NCBI GenBank assembly: GCA_037127255.1
Contig: JBANSL010000003.1
Span: forward strand, 1,118,501 to 1,182,500
DNA length: 64,000 nt
Reading direction: 5' to 3'
Source: Persicaria tinctoria
Lineage: Eukaryota > Streptophyta > Magnoliopsida > Caryophyllales > Polygonaceae
The notes under the pieces were generated by a model, which was given only the letters and a program-made list of their open reading frames with translations, did no database searches and had not been told where the DNA came from. Below, in pieces: positions 34,530-56,572 of this stretch (its first letter is position 1; each line of letters opens with the position of its first letter). The position numbers and the translations under genes are program-made.

Positions 34530-35190
34530 TTGTAGCTCACACATGAGCTTGGACACTTAATTTTAAATTTATTGTACTCTAATTAAACTATATACTTAAA
34601 AAAAATACAATTTATTGACGAACTCTAATCTAACTGAATTTTTTTTAAAATAACCTTTTTTTTCAGTTACTTTCGAAAGAAAAAATTCATCAACTTAAAC
34701 TAACATCTACCCTCCAAAGCACAACACTTCAAGTTTAAGAAATTTAGTTAGGAAAAAAAATTCTACAAAAAAAAAAAAGGTGGACCATAGACCGCCAATT
34801 TTTTTAAAAAGCTAAAATAATGAAATTTTGATCTTGAACTTGAAGTATAGATTAGAAAAACCGATTTTAGTCTTCCATACAAAAAGTTAGACGAGCCATG
34901 TTTATATTTATTTAGTCTTTGTAGCTCTAGTGCTAAATTGCTAATGCTTCGCCAAAGCCAAACACGCCCTAGAAGAAATGGATTAGGAATCAAATTAGTT
35001 TCATGGATCACAGACTAATTAATCTATCTAAAAACAATAGCAACTTTGCCATCTTAGATTTTCAGCTATGGTTCCATGGCATAAGTTTAATCACAACAAA
35101 ACACCCATTTCTCCAATCCAATTCAAGCAATCAACTAAACCGATTCCTATCTATGAATGGGAGACATTCCATTCATATGCAAATTCTACA
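34530..35190. other. intergenic, no gene seen
   Basis: AT-rich spacer between the promoter of small-gene copy 2 and the 3' end of MCM7 copy 1. Similarity to the region downstream of MCM7 copy 2 begins only near 35195. Confidence 0.4.
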
Positions 35191-35271
35191 ATTCCAGTAA
35201 GTTACAACATTTGGCCTGCAAACTGGAAAGGTTGAACAACCTGATGAAGAATTACCGGCAAAATCTCGTGA

Positions 35272-40514
<5,243 letters not shown>

Positions 40515-40598
40515 CTTCTCTGTCGATTGTGTGTGCTTCACCGAGGGAGCGAGAGAGAGAGGGCGACGAAGAGAGACCGGAGAGAGTGAGGCTTGAGA

Positions 40599-40653
40599 TT
40601 TGGCGGCAAAACGGAGAGAGGGCAAGGTGAAATGAGGACGTTTTGGCGGGAAA
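40599..40653 (-). promoter_or_regulatory. two E2F-type sites upstream of MCM7 copy 1
   Basis: TTTGGCGGCAAA (40599-40610) and TTTTGGCGGGAAA (40641-40653) lie 85-140 bp upstream of the ATG. The second fits the E2F consensus TTTSSCGS on both strands. MCM genes are established E2F targets at the G1-S transition. Confidence 0.75.
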
Positions 40654-40826
40654 GTTGCGGTCGGGGAGCGGGCACTGTGAGCAGGGTAAGTGTGACGGTG
40701 TATGATGAGTAGATGAACGGCTAGGATGATGTTTGTGGGTGCCTGTCATCTACAGGCGGGTAAGATTATCAAACCCTGCAGACGGAATATAATATTGGAA
40801 AAATACGGGGACAAAAATGAACAAAA

Positions 40827-40898
40827 TGTGGCTGCTGGGATTCGAGCCCAGGTCTCCACGGCCACAACGTGGAATTCTAACCACTAAACTACAGCCAC
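40827..40898 (-). tRNA. tRNA-His (GTG), copy 1
   Basis: 72 nt folding as a standard cloverleaf. The acceptor GTGGCTG pairs with CAGCCAC, followed by discriminator A. The D arm contains TAGTGGTTA, the anticodon loop TTGTGGC gives GTG (histidine), and the T arm GGGCTCGAATCCC doubles as the B box. A T-rich stretch follows on the minus strand and can stop pol III. The extra 5' G of mature tRNA-His is added after transcription. Confidence 0.97.
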
Positions 40899-40904
40899 TT
40901 AGAT

Positions 40905-42350
40905 GATGTGTTTTTCGTTAACATATACTCCAAACATTTTTGTGCTATGAAGAAAATTTGGTAAAAGTATTTACTAGTTGCAAAATTGCAATATGCTTTA
41001 ATGGATGCATATTTGAGAGCTATAAGTTCACAATCTATGAGTTCTATATCTATAGTACATTATTAGAGTAAAGTGCTAAATATCTATCCTAATATTTTTG
41101 CATTAGGTGTTAGATAAAGAATGAGTTATCGAAATGAGAATGCGATAGGGGGCTAAAAGGTAGTAGCACGAGTTCGACTCCTCTCCCTGAGATGATGATA
41201 GGATTCAGTTTTATCACGAATGAGAGATGTATATTAATGGTAGGATCATGAATTTTTAAAAAGGGACGGTATATGTGCTGTGTTGTTTTAGATTAAAGCA
41301 AAAAAAAAAAAAAACTATATAATATGACAGAAATTTGTATTATTTTATGATAAAACATGGTATGTTCACTAGTAAATAATTGCCCATTAATACCGGTTAT
41401 TTAGTGAACCAGATACCGGTTATTGGGCCGGTCTTGTTAAATATAAATGAAATAGTCGAAGAGAAAGGAGCTAAATAATGATATGAAATGTATTATAATA
41501 AATACCGAGTCAAATAAGTAATTTGTTGTACTATTGAAATGCAATAATGTAACCAGATATAAAAATTTAAAACTCGTATAACTTCTTATTAAGTATATAA
41601 TTTTCGAAATTAGTAATATAGCTCTCTTTTCAAACATCTCGAGATGAATCTTAGCATGTACTATGTGTCAATCTAAGTAGTATAAACATATAAAAAAAAA
41701 TCTAAGTAGTATAAAAGTATTACTATAATTTATTGAAATAAAATTAAAATGATTAATGTACATTAAATTTTTACTTGGGAGGGGTGCTATACTGCTATAT
41801 GCTAACTTACACCTCCATTTTTTTTAAATGTTTCGAAAAGAAAAATAATTACTTAATTTTAACTAAGATTTGACCTTAAATTTGGACGAATTTATAGATT
41901 TGAGTTAATTTCGAGTACTATTAATACTACAATTTGTTTTCAAAATATTTGAATCCCCTAGAGAAACACTTGCAGATCCTCTTCTGCTCATTTTTATTGA
42001 ATTAGCTATTGCAAGTTCTACCAAGTCTTACTAAAATTATATAATATGGTATACAATAACAAATAAGTATGAATTCGAACCCCTTCTGTCTATTACAATG
42101 AGCGTAAATATCTTCCTATACTTAACTTAAGAACCATTCATATTCATAATACAATAATAATAATAAATAAATAAAAATGGTCACCGAAGTTCCGTGAATG
42201 AAAAAATCTCTCATATACTGAATTTTCATAGCCCACAAAACACGAGCAGATGTGGTTGGCCATGCAATGCTCATTCATTGGCAAACATAAAGCTGTTGAA
42301 ATAATTAAAACGAAAGAAAAAAAAAGGCGGGGGTTGATTATGCAATTATC
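40905..42350. other. intergenic, no gene seen
   Basis: Spacer between the first tRNA-His and the At3g17950-like gene. An inverted phrase AATACCGGTTATT occurs twice near 41395-41425. The rest is AT-rich. Confidence 0.4.
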
Positions 42351-43027
42351 CTACCCTACTCCGCGGTTACACAGCCCGCCCATCGACACCGGAAACCTAA
42401 ACGCACCGACACCGTCACCGTTATCCATCGCACGGCCCCCCGGCGGAGGCAGCACCCGGCCGTCCTCAAACAGCACGCGCTCTCCATCGCGCGTGTCCGC
42501 CACGATCCCTTCCAGCTGATCCCCGCCGCCGTACAGCGCCTCCCCCAGCCTCCTCTCGACTTCAAGAAACTCCGCTAGTGAAGCGGAGCTCCGCCGCCTG
42601 GATCCGCCGACGCCGCCGCTTCCGCTCCCGCAGCAGATGTCGTCGCCGCAGAGCCCCCACCACCACCGCCGGCGCCGCTTCGGCAGGCGCCTGCGGCGCT
42701 GATCGTCGTCGTCGGCCTCTTCTGCTTCCGCCGGCGGCGGCGTCCTGTCCCTCCTCCGCGGCGTCGCCGGCGGGAGCGCGTTGAAGGTGAACGACGGAGG
42801 GAAGTTGACTCCCATCAGCGTCCCCAGCGTCGTGCTGCGATCGTGGAAGAACGATCCCGTCGACTGCGCTCGCAATTGGAATCGAAATCATGAAATTGAG
42901 CTGGAAATTGAAGAGAACGAAACTTAGATAATTGAATTACCGCGCTCTCGAGATCGGAGGACGACGAAATGGAGGATATCGTCGGAGATGACGCCGGTGG
43001 AACGAGATCGCCGGCCGCATCCATCAT
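42351..43027 (-). CDS. At3g17950-like protein of unknown function
   Basis: Two exons (43027-42941, 42863-42351) with a 77-bp intron give 199 residues. The start (MMDAAGDLVPPASSPTISS, a Ser run, DLESASTGSFFHDRS, TTLGTLMGV) is the signature of the plant family typified by Arabidopsis At3g17950. The family has no established function. A basic stretch with a Trp triplet lies in the middle (LPKRRRRWWWGLCGD), a Gly/Ser-rich run (CCGSGSGGVGG) follows, then a conserved-looking LAEFLEVERRLGEALYG helix. It is GC-rich and lies between the two MCM7 copies in the same direction. Confidence 0.85.
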
Positions 43028-43029
43028 CG

Positions 43030-43465
43030 CTCAATCCCTAGAGAGAGATGATTAGGGATTTTGGATTCTGTAAAACTGATAGTGCATCAGTGGGGATACA
43101 TTGCATTTTGTAGACCGTAGTGGACAGTGGGGGTCCTGATTATGACCATTTTACCCCTCTCTTCTTTCATTTTCTATTTCTGTAAGATCCAATAATATAA
43201 TAATTCATTTTAAATTCGAATTTCGAACATTTGTTTCTACCTACTTGTAATTTTTCAGCACGATCTCGAAAGTCGATGTCAGCACCGTGCATTTAACGAA
43301 AAATTAATCGGATAATGTACCAATTTGATTGATTGAAATCAAATTGATTTGATATGGATTGAAATCAAATTGATTAATCGGAGTGTATCAAAGTACATTT
43401 CGGGATTTTCGACTACATTACAGTAAGTTACAGGACAGGTTGAACAGCCTGGGGGTGATTCGGGA
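43030..43465. other. promoter of the At3g17950-like gene and 3' flank of MCM7 copy 2
   Basis: No gene. A short direct repeat with GATTGAAATCAAATTGATT is at 43329-43377. Similarity to the MCM7 copy 1 flank starts near 43420. Confidence 0.45.
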
Positions 43466-48946
<5,481 letters not shown>

Positions 48947-49012
48947 CTTCCCTGTAGATTGCGCTTGCGGGAGAGAGAAGCGACGAGAGATACCAGAGAG
49001 CTGTGTTTGAGA

Positions 49013-49066
49013 TTTGGCGGCAAAATGCGTAGAAGTCCAGAAATGGTGGGGGGTTTTGGCGGGAAA
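49013..49066 (-). promoter_or_regulatory. two E2F-type sites upstream of MCM7 copy 2
   Basis: TTTGGCGGCAAA (49013-49024) and TTTTGGCGGGAAA (49054-49066) are conserved from copy 1 although the DNA between them has changed, which suggests both promoters are kept S-phase responsive. Confidence 0.75.
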
Positions 49067-49230
49067 TTGACCTTCTGGGGGAAGGTGGAGCTGTGAGCTG
49101 ACGAAGCGTGACGGTGTGAGATGAGTGGATGGACGGCGAGGAAGTATTTGTGGGTGTCTGTTATGTACGGGCGGGTGAGATTATCAAACCCTAGTGCTGG
49201 TGAGTAGAAAAAGGTATGGAAATTAAAAAG

Positions 49231-49302
49231 TGTGGCTGCTGGGATTCGAGCCCAGGTCTCCACGGCCACAACGTGGAATTCTAACCACTAAACTACAGCC
49301 AC
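49231..49302 (-). tRNA. tRNA-His (GTG), copy 2
   Basis: Same 72-nt sequence and fold as the gene at 40827-40898. It lies about 285 bp upstream of MCM7 copy 2, as in copy 1, so it was duplicated with it. A T run follows the gene on the minus strand. Confidence 0.97.
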
Positions 49303-49319
49303 TTTGATGCTTAAAGCCG

Positions 49320-49765
49320 ATTCAATAAAATCACAAGTGCGGTTAGATATATTCTCCATGACGATAATGGTACCCCAATTTCTATTGGTTGGCAACAAAT
49401 CTCTACTTATGTTTGTGGTCTTATCTCTTGAAGAGGGGTTCCTCAAGATCTGTTAACAAAACATCTCAAACATTTTGGTGGAAGGAGGTTCAAAAATAAT
49501 AATAAATTGTCTAAATTTTGATCGTGGATGCCATTGGGAAATAAAATTAGTTATGGCATAAATTAAAACTCTTTACGTTGGACGTTAGGGAGATATTTTT
49601 CCCTCATATTTCCCGTTTCGTTAATCGAGCGGCTGATAAAGTTGCAAACCTTTGCAACTTTGCTACTCGACCAAGTGTCCCGACATTTCAAATGATACAC
49701 TGATACAAATATCTGTCATGATGCTTTTGAATAGAGTTCGCTCTCCCAGGAAAAAAAAAATAGAT
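49320..49765 (+). mobile_element. LINE 3' end with decayed RNase H
   Basis: The plus strand encodes a broken RNase H C-terminal motif, HISRFVNRAADKVANLCNFA, matching the LINE pattern H-x-R-x-NraADklA. Stops interrupt the rest. It ends in an A run at 49749-49758. This is a 5'-truncated non-LTR retrotransposon. Confidence 0.6.
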
Positions 49766-49968
49766 GCATTTATATTGTAAATGGTGACACAACCTCGTTA
49801 AAATATAATATATATTTAATGGACGATCACTCTAGATCATCCTTATAGAGAGGATCACAATCAATTCCAAGTTCGAAAGGTAGAACAATTGATTACGATT
49901 ACAATCCGTTCTAGCAACAAATTTATAAAGAAGTGGATGTGCAACAACATTTTCAATTTTAGGAGTAC

Positions 49969-50156
49969 GGGTGTGTTTGGATTCCAAAATGCATTAAATA
50001 TAATGTATTATTTTTACCTCGATTTATGTGCATGTTTGGTTGCACAATTAAAAAGTCGCAAATATCGAGGTGAAATATGTAATGTAAACAAAAAGCACAT
50101 AAACCGAGGTAAAAATAATGCATTATATTTAATGCATTTTGGAATCCAAACACACC
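49969..50156. mobile_element. Harbinger/Tourist-like MITE, 188 bp
   Basis: Same ends (GGGTGTGTTTGGATTCC) and length class as 6925-7115. TAC is duplicated on both sides (49966-49968, 50157-50159), again 3 bp. The central part differs from the first copy. Confidence 0.9.
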
Positions 50157-50337
50157 CTACATCGCCACATGACGTTCGCATGACGTTATAAAGAAGCTAT
50201 TGATTTATAACATCTACAAACGTACATCAACAACACATATATAGCAAAACATTATCATGCAAAACGTACATTCCGATGACGCTTTTCTATTGATAATAAG
50301 TTTATGATAGTTGGTGGCACTTTATTGATACATTTTA

Positions 50338-50649
50338 GGGCTCGTTTGGTTGAAAGTTAAAAAAGGTAAATAAAAAGGAAATAAATATAGTCTAATTATA
50401 GCTTAAGATACATTGTTAAAAAAATTAATCATTATCCTTTCATCCTAAGTTTTCATATAAAATTGTTTTTGTTCCTCCTTGACTAATTTGAGCGAGGGGT
50501 AATCATATTCCCTATACTCCTCTAATCATTACCCCGCCCATCTTATTTTTTTACACAAAAAATATCATTTTTCTTTTATCTAGATATATTTTCCTATACA
50601 AAATTTGTTTTAATTCCGTTTACCTTGCGTTATTATACCAAACGAGCCC
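50338..50649. mobile_element. Tourist-like MITE, 312 bp
   Basis: The left end GGGCTCGTTTGGTTGAAAG is mirrored by the complement of GGGCTCGTTTGGTATAA at the right. TTA is duplicated outside both ends (50335-50337, 50650-50652), the classic PIF/Harbinger target. It is related to 11040-11679. Confidence 0.88.
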
Positions 50650-50732
50650 TTAACTTGTATCAAAGTATCAAAGTGGGAGAGCGTTGTTAGTGAATCTGTA
50701 TTCTAATATTTATCGATCGAGACACTCGAAAA

Positions 50733-52259
50733 TTTCACAATATGGGAATCAAAGAACTGAATTAGAGGAAGGAGAAAGAAGCCATTGAAACCCTCAACCA
50801 AAAGCTCTGAAATTGAATTGAGAAGAAGAAGAAAAGTTGTTTGTTCTGTTACAACCGATTGATATATATAGGGAAGAACAAGTCACGTGATATCCAAGAT
50901 TTGATCATACTGCCCTTTTGTTAAAGCTGGAGTTGTAGCAGACTCAGTAGCTTCATCCATGGATACATTAGCAGCAAATCTTTTTGATTTATCTCCTTTG
51001 AAATTTGGGGAATACCCGTGGATCTTGAAGCATCTGCTAATTGAGTGGCCAGCTACCTTGCAGTGGTCACAGAAATAGTTTCCTTTAGGCTTTTGTCCAT
51101 TCTGATTGTTGGACTGATTTCCAGAAGAGCCATATGATTGAGAACCCTGATTTCCCGCCTGAGAGCCTCCCTTTTGCCCATTGAAACGAGAAAACTGACC
51201 ACCATTATTACCATTATTCTGGTTATTCCTCTGGAAGGTATTGAATGCAGCTGCATTTTCATTGATTGAACTGGCATTGTTCAATCCTCTCTGACTTTCT
51301 TCATCAAGAAGCATCCGATAAACCTCCCCCATAGTAGGAGTAGGCTTCATACACAGAATATTCGTTCGAATGCCATTGTAGGAATCAGGCAATCCCACAA
51401 GGAACTGAATTACTTGCTGGTTTGCAAGCAATTTAGATACCGTATTGACAGAACCACAAGCAGTACAGGTAGGCATATCGACAAGATTTAAGTACTCATC
51501 CCACAGCTTCTTGAATTTGGTAAAATATGAAGAAATCGAAGAACCACTTAAAGAAATGTTGAATAATTCCTTCTGTACCTGATAGAGCCGTGTGCAATTG
51601 GGAGATCCAAATCTCAATTTGAGCTCTACCCACATCTCTCGTGCAGTCTTGAAGTAGATGAGAGTTTCAGCAATTTCCTTCTCGACGGAATGGAGAATCC
51701 AGGCGACAACCTTTCCATTGCATCTCTTCCATTGAGGATACAGCGGAGACTCAAGATCTGGAATCGGATAGCTACCATCGACGAGCCCCATCTTGTTCTT
51801 TGCAACCAACGAAACCTCCACAGCTCGGCTCCAATGGTTGTAGTTTGTCTCGCTCAGCAATTGCGTAGACAAGTTGTAGCTTGGGTGATCTGAATGATGC
51901 AGATATAGAACATCATTTGGATTTTGTTGATTTGCTTCGTTTTGATTATTGACTTCGTTTGGGTTTTGAGGATCCATTCTTTAACCAAGAATTGGATTTT
52001 GCAGAAAGCGATTTTGCAAGCGGAAACACGGACGATTGTCCCAACAGATTCGACAACCAGAAAGAGAATTTGGAGCTACAGAAGCTCTGATACCATTTCA
52101 CAATATGGGAATCGAAGAACTGAATTAGAGGAAGGAGAAAGAAGCCATTGAAACCCACAACCAAAAGCTCTGAAATTGAATTGAGAAGAAGAAGAAAAGT
52201 TGTTTGTTCTGTTACAACCAATTGATATATATAGGGAAGAACAAGTCACGTGATATCCA
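50733..52259 (-). mobile_element. copia-derived gag-only LTR element
   Basis: Two 164-bp direct repeats (50733-50896, 52096-52259) differ at about three positions. Just inside the 5' repeat (minus strand) is TGGTATCAGAGC (52084-52095), the initiator-methionine tRNA primer site of copia elements. The inside is 1.2 kb and encodes only gag. No protease, integrase or reverse transcriptase is present. No polypurine tract abuts the 3' repeat and no target duplication is visible. It is either a TR-GAG-type non-autonomous element or a deletion product of a longer-LTR copia element; the GC-rich 52260-52450 may be the missing front of its 5' LTR. Confidence 0.8.
50883..51977 (-). CDS. copia retrotransposon Gag protein
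   Basis: 364 residues. The protein has the copia Gag layout: an Asn/Gln-rich start (MDPQNPNEVNNQNEANQQ), a Gag domain with NYNHWSRAVEVSLVAKNK and WILHSVEKEIAETL, then LWDEYLNLVDMPTC and FLVGLPDSYNGIR, an Asn/Gly/Gln-rich linker, and one CCHC knuckle (CDHCKVAGHSISRC) at about residues 310-323. The frame is uninterrupted. It ends LDIT-stop, and that stop codon lies inside the 3' terminal repeat, so the repeat supplies the end of the protein. Autonomous copia elements continue from this point into protease. Confidence 0.9.
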   Translation of the reverse strand: MDPQNPNEVNNQNEANQQNPNDVLYLHHSDHPSYNLSTQLLSETNYNHWSRAVEVSLVAKNKMGLVDGSYPIPDLESPLYPQWKRCNGKVVAWILHSVEKEIAETLIYFKTAREMWVELKLRFGSPNCTRLYQVQKELFNISLSGSSISSYFTKFKKLWDEYLNLVDMPTCTACGSVNTVSKLLANQQVIQFLVGLPDSYNGIRTNILCMKPTPTMGEVYRMLLDEESQRGLNNASSINENAAAFNTFQRNNQNNGNNGGQFSRFNGQKGGSQAGNQGSQSYGSSGNQSNNQNGQKPKGNYFCDHCKVAGHSISRCFKIHGYSPNFKGDKSKRFAANVSMDEATESATTPALTKGQYDQILDIT

Positions 52260-52450
52260 CGTGATGTCTAAAACGTAACATAGAACACTCGGACGCCAGT
52301 AGCAGCGCGGGCACACCGGATAGCAGCGTGGGCGCGTCAGTGATGAACTCTCTTCGCCAGAGAGCAGTGCCAGCGCGGGCGCGCCAGATAGCTGCGTGGG
52401 CGCGTGAACTTGTGCTGTGTATCTCAACAGAAAACACCCTCGAAACATAA
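52260..52450. repeat. GC-rich repeat beside the gag element
   Basis: AGCGCGGGC and GCGTGGGCGCGT phrases occur in two diverged copies (about 52300-52345 and 52366-52410). It may be promoter-side LTR sequence of the neighbouring copia element. Confidence 0.4.
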
Positions 52451-52712
52451 TTTTTTTTTAAAAAAAATTTGTTCATGTATCTCAATCTCCAAGACTAATT
52501 TATAAGCAAGATATATACCTTAAAATTGTTGTTGTTATTGTAGTACGTAATTCATTGGTTTGGTGAAAAACACGTACGCTTTTTTATAATGATAAAACTA
52601 TATAATATATAATTTTTTTGAATAAATTTTTTAAAATAATTCCTTAATTACTATTAATAAGTATGAAATTTTTAAAAATAAATATTTTATATAATTTTTA
52701 TCATTCTAAATA

Positions 52713-52950
52713 CTACCTCCGTCCAAAAATACATGGACTTTTTACTCTTCACGAAAGTTGTTTTAGGAGTTAAAAACTATATAAAATATTAACTTTTTTA
52801 TTAAATTTTTTTAACAATTATAAACTTATTGACAATAAGTTTGTAATTGTTAAAAATATTGAATAAAAAAAGTTAATATTTATATAGTTTTTAACTCCTA
52901 AAACAACGTGCGTGAATCCTAAAAATCCATGTATTTTTAGACGGAGGGAG
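52713..52950. mobile_element. Stowaway MITE, 238 bp
   Basis: Left CTACCTCCGTCC and right GACGGAGGGAG, flanked by TA (52711-52712, 52951-52952). The arms are complementary almost throughout. Confidence 0.9.
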
Positions 52951-53474
52951 TATATTTTTTCACCTAATGATAGAACAACTCTTTTATATTAGGTTGTGCT
53001 AATCCTTTAAGATAGTGTATTTTTTGGGTATTCATTGTAGCACCTAACACGTTGCATATTTCAATATGCTAACATATCTAAAACATTTTGATTATTTGAA
53101 AAGTATTAAACCATGTGTTATATATGGATTTCTAGAGAGAAAAAAAATGTCTAATTTAATTACTCTTTACCAAGTGGGCAAAGTCAAAGTTAACAACCTT
53201 GCCACCGCCGGCTTAATTGTAGTTAGGATAAATTACAAAGTATCACCTTTATTTTGGAACATTTTCACTCAACCTCCCTTATTTTCAGTTTGCTACCATT
53301 TAATTCCCCACACCACTTTCCCGTTTTCTTTACCATTCGCTCGATAGTAAATGACCACCTTGCCCTTGTATTTTTCCAATCCACACTTGAAATCTCTATT
53401 TCCTTTTTTGTTAAGTAAGAATTCGGTATCAGATATACTTGAATATCATAAATGGTGCAGTACAAACAATTAAG

Positions 53475-54010
53475 TGAAAACACCAAGGTTATTAGGATCG
53501 GGATTCTAGGATCGAATCACAATAGGGTCCGTGGATCGGATCGTAAGATCCCATTAGGGAATCGTAAGATCCTCGAAATATAATTAAATAATAAAATAAA
53601 AATATATATAACAAAGTTGCTTAATTTAAAGTTCTAGAATGAGGGAAAAAATGTTAGTTATACAATATATTTTGATTTTAAGACATAAAAATCTACATTT
53701 ACGACATTAGACATTGTCATATTGGTTAAAAGACTCGAAAACAATTGTCTCTAAGCTATTTTTCACGTTTCTTACATGAATGTGTACATTTAAACACCAT
53801 AAAATCAACCAAGGAAACAAAACAAATGTTTAAAAAATACATATTGTTAATAAAAATAGGATCGTGTGGGATCGTAAGATCCTATCGATCCATTAAGATT
53901 CTAAATATCCCATTATAGATCCTACACAAAAAAGATCCTATGCGTAGATCCGGATCGAACCCCTAGGTAGGATCTTAAGATTCTAAAGATCCGAATCGGG
54001 ATTCTAATAA
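53475..54010. mobile_element. inverted-repeat element rich in GATCGTAAGATC
   Basis: The left TTATTAGGATCGGGATTC and the right end, the complement of TTATTAGAATCCCGATTC, form the ends. GGATCGTAAGATCC-type palindromes recur inside near both ends. It is probably a hAT-like or other DNA-transposon MITE; the target duplication is unclear. Confidence 0.55.
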
Positions 54011-54669
54011 CAATTTAACACGCCCTAGTTTTATGTCATAGGGAGTATGATGTTTTTTAATCTCTAAAATAAGTAGAAGATACCCAATTTGAGTCATAAT
54101 TTTGTCATTTAGCATGAAAATGAAATTTAAGTTAGGAGAGTGTGTATGCTAATTAAAGTAGTCATTTTTATAAAACAAACCAACGTTGAATAGGCGACTA
54201 AGTATGTGGCTAATTACGTAATATCCTCCATAAAATACTAGAGCATCATCCTTCAAAAATAAAGATAATAAAATGCTATCAAATGAAAATAGGTCAAAAT
54301 ATGGGGTGACCTTTTTTTAATTTATCTTAATTAGTTAATTCCTCGTAGCCTCGTAGGCATCCACTCCAGCGGCAAAACCCGACAACTTTTTCTTTACATA
54401 ACTTTATCAACCATCAAAAGAAAAATTGATATAAAGTCTTACAAATATTTCCTCTATTCGTAAAAGTATGTTATTATTATTTTTATTTATAGGTAGATAG
54501 ACTACAATAGAAAGAAAAAATCGTTGTCTATTAATTACTCAACTAGGCAAAACACGTGTTTACTATTTACGTCCATTTTTTAGATAATAAAAACTACGTA
54601 AAATATTTATTTTTATTTTAAAAAAATCGTACTTACTAATATTAACTACAAAATAGATGTTGTCTATTA

Positions 54670-55160
54670 ATTACTCAAGGTGTTGTTGCCCGGTGGTTCG
54701 CCATCCCCGTCCTCTCTTCTCCGGCGTCACCGGACTGTCAAATCGCACCTCGATGCGCAACCCTTGGTCTTCCATCGCCCGATCCAAAAACCCCAATCTT
54801 TGGTTGGTGGTTCTTCAATTGGATTCTTAGCCTCCATCCCCGGGCTTGTCTTCTCGCCGTGGTTCGCCTTCGGTTGTGCTCGGCGGCGCTGCCTTGGTGG
54901 CGGCTGTTCCCCGCGGGCTTCGCCGATGGTTGGCCCCGCCCTGATCAGCCTCCACATTCGCCACCTCCCTCCTCCATGTCCAGTAGAGGCTCGTTAAACC
55001 CCCAATCTGTCCCCTCGCGGTCCGCCGGTGGCCAAGCTGGTGGCTTCGGCCGTGCCTGGCTCGCCCTCGCCGATTGCCTCGGGCTGTCTGGCCTGTCCTC
55101 GCCGGTGGTCATTTGGTATTCCAAATCCGCTTGCATAAGCTTTCAATGGATAAAAAATAA
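54670..55160. other. GC-rich island, no supported gene
   Basis: A sharply GC-richer stretch within AT-rich DNA, open in several frames, ending in an A-rich run at 55150-55180. The predicted proteins (Pro/Arg/Ser-rich) have no domain. The A-rich end suggests a retroposed piece. Confidence 0.35.
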
Positions 55161-55429
55161 ATAAAATTAAAAATAAAACATATATACAGTATTTTTGTAT
55201 ATATCTTCCCTGATTTTCCGGGATCCTTACCCGGTTGTTTAAGCTTGCAAGGCAAGTATGAAAATTTAATATTATATATACATTTATAATATTAGATATA
55301 AATAATTTTAACAAAATTAAAATGGCTATATATATATATATATGTATGGTCATTTAAAAATCGCTCGTTCGGAAGGAAAATATATATAATTAAAGTAAAT
55401 AAATTATAATTAAAACAAATTATAACTTG

Positions 55430-55985
55430 CGTAAATTTTTCCGGAATTTTCTGCGCTCTTCGTCCGTTTGCGGTCGGGCTTCACTTTCTCGGGTTGGCTG
55501 GAGTTCTGTCCTTTGGATTCGTGGTTAGTTTCGGTTGAGGAGCAGTTCTGCGGCCCTGGTAGATCGAAGTGATCGTGTTGGGGGTGTTCGTGGTCTCCGA
55601 AGATCCTTCATCTAGGTGGAGGGAACGTCGTGTGATCCACACTTCCCCAGGAGTCGTCTTTGCCCTTCGAGGATTACTGCTTTCCGTCTTTCCGGCGGCG
55701 AGACATCGTGTCAGCGTTGCTGTCCCATGCGCTCGCTATCCACTTCTCCATGTCGGGTCTCCTTCTTCTCGCTCCAGTGTCCGCTTATGCGCTTAGGGTC
55801 TGGGGTTCTCCGGGTTTTTTTGCGTAGTTATTTTGTTGTATTAGGTTTCTATATTCTGTTTCCTTATTGTTTCTTTGCTTTGTTGTATGTTTAGACGGCT
55901 TGCCGTCTGCCGACCTTGTCGGCCTCTCGAGGTCCGGGCCTGTCCGGTCTCGAATTATTTCCTTATCAAAAAAAAAAAAAAAAAT
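55430..55985 (+). mobile_element. retroelement 3' end, second copy
   Basis: A GC-rich tail ending TTATTTCCTTATC plus an A run (55968-55983). It shares several phrases with 18010-18430 (see there). TTATC before poly-A is common at plant LINE ends. No frame survives. Confidence 0.5.
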
Positions 55986-56553
55986 AACTACAAAATAGAT
56001 AAAAATAAATATTTTATACAGTTTTTATCCTCTAAGCTTCTAGGACCTCATCCACCAAAATGCTACTGTATCAACTAGTCGCTAGCCGAATTCTTTCCCT
56101 ATCAATTTTTTTTTTAAAAGGATTCGAAACTCAAATATGTTTTATTTTAATGGTTGTTTATTCCGATTCCATTTTCGTGTTCGATGTGTATTCAATGGGA
56201 GCAGTTTGAGTAGAGTTTGTAAAAAAACTCTACCATAGAGCTGAGAGGATCTCAACCACTGATTTTAAAATCAGTGGTTAAAAATCCTCCCCCGCCACCA
56301 TCCTCAATTTTTTTATTTTATTTTATTTTTTGAGAGAGGAATGAGAAACTTTATTTTGTAGAGTTTTCCCTGAACTCCACCGAAACAGGACCGTCAATTA
56401 ATTCTATTTTTCTATTCGTGGTTTGGTTTATTGATCTGCTTAATTATTCGACCACTCGATTTTCAGGCTTGTTCAGAGATTTGAATTAATTTACTACTGT
56501 AATATAAAAAAATACTATCTTTAATTATAGATATTTTTAAAAAATCTTTGTCA

Positions 56554-56572
56554 GACGTCAGAGATGACGTCA
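56554..56572 (+). promoter_or_regulatory. paired GACGTC boxes in the bZIP promoter
   Basis: GACGTCA (56554-56560) and TGACGTCA (56565-56572) are ACGT-core C-boxes, the sites bound by C/S1 bZIP dimers. They lie about 150 bp upstream of the TATA box, so self- or cross-regulation by bZIP proteins is plausible. Confidence 0.5.

Noticed and set aside
42356..42891. Other long frames over the At3g17950-like gene
   Set aside because: They are shadows of the GC-rich real exon; only one frame continues into the matching first exon.
54680..55164. Overlapping 75-120-codon frames in a GC-rich island
   Set aside because: Several frames are open on both strands, as expected from base composition; no domain; an A-rich end suggests a retroposed piece.
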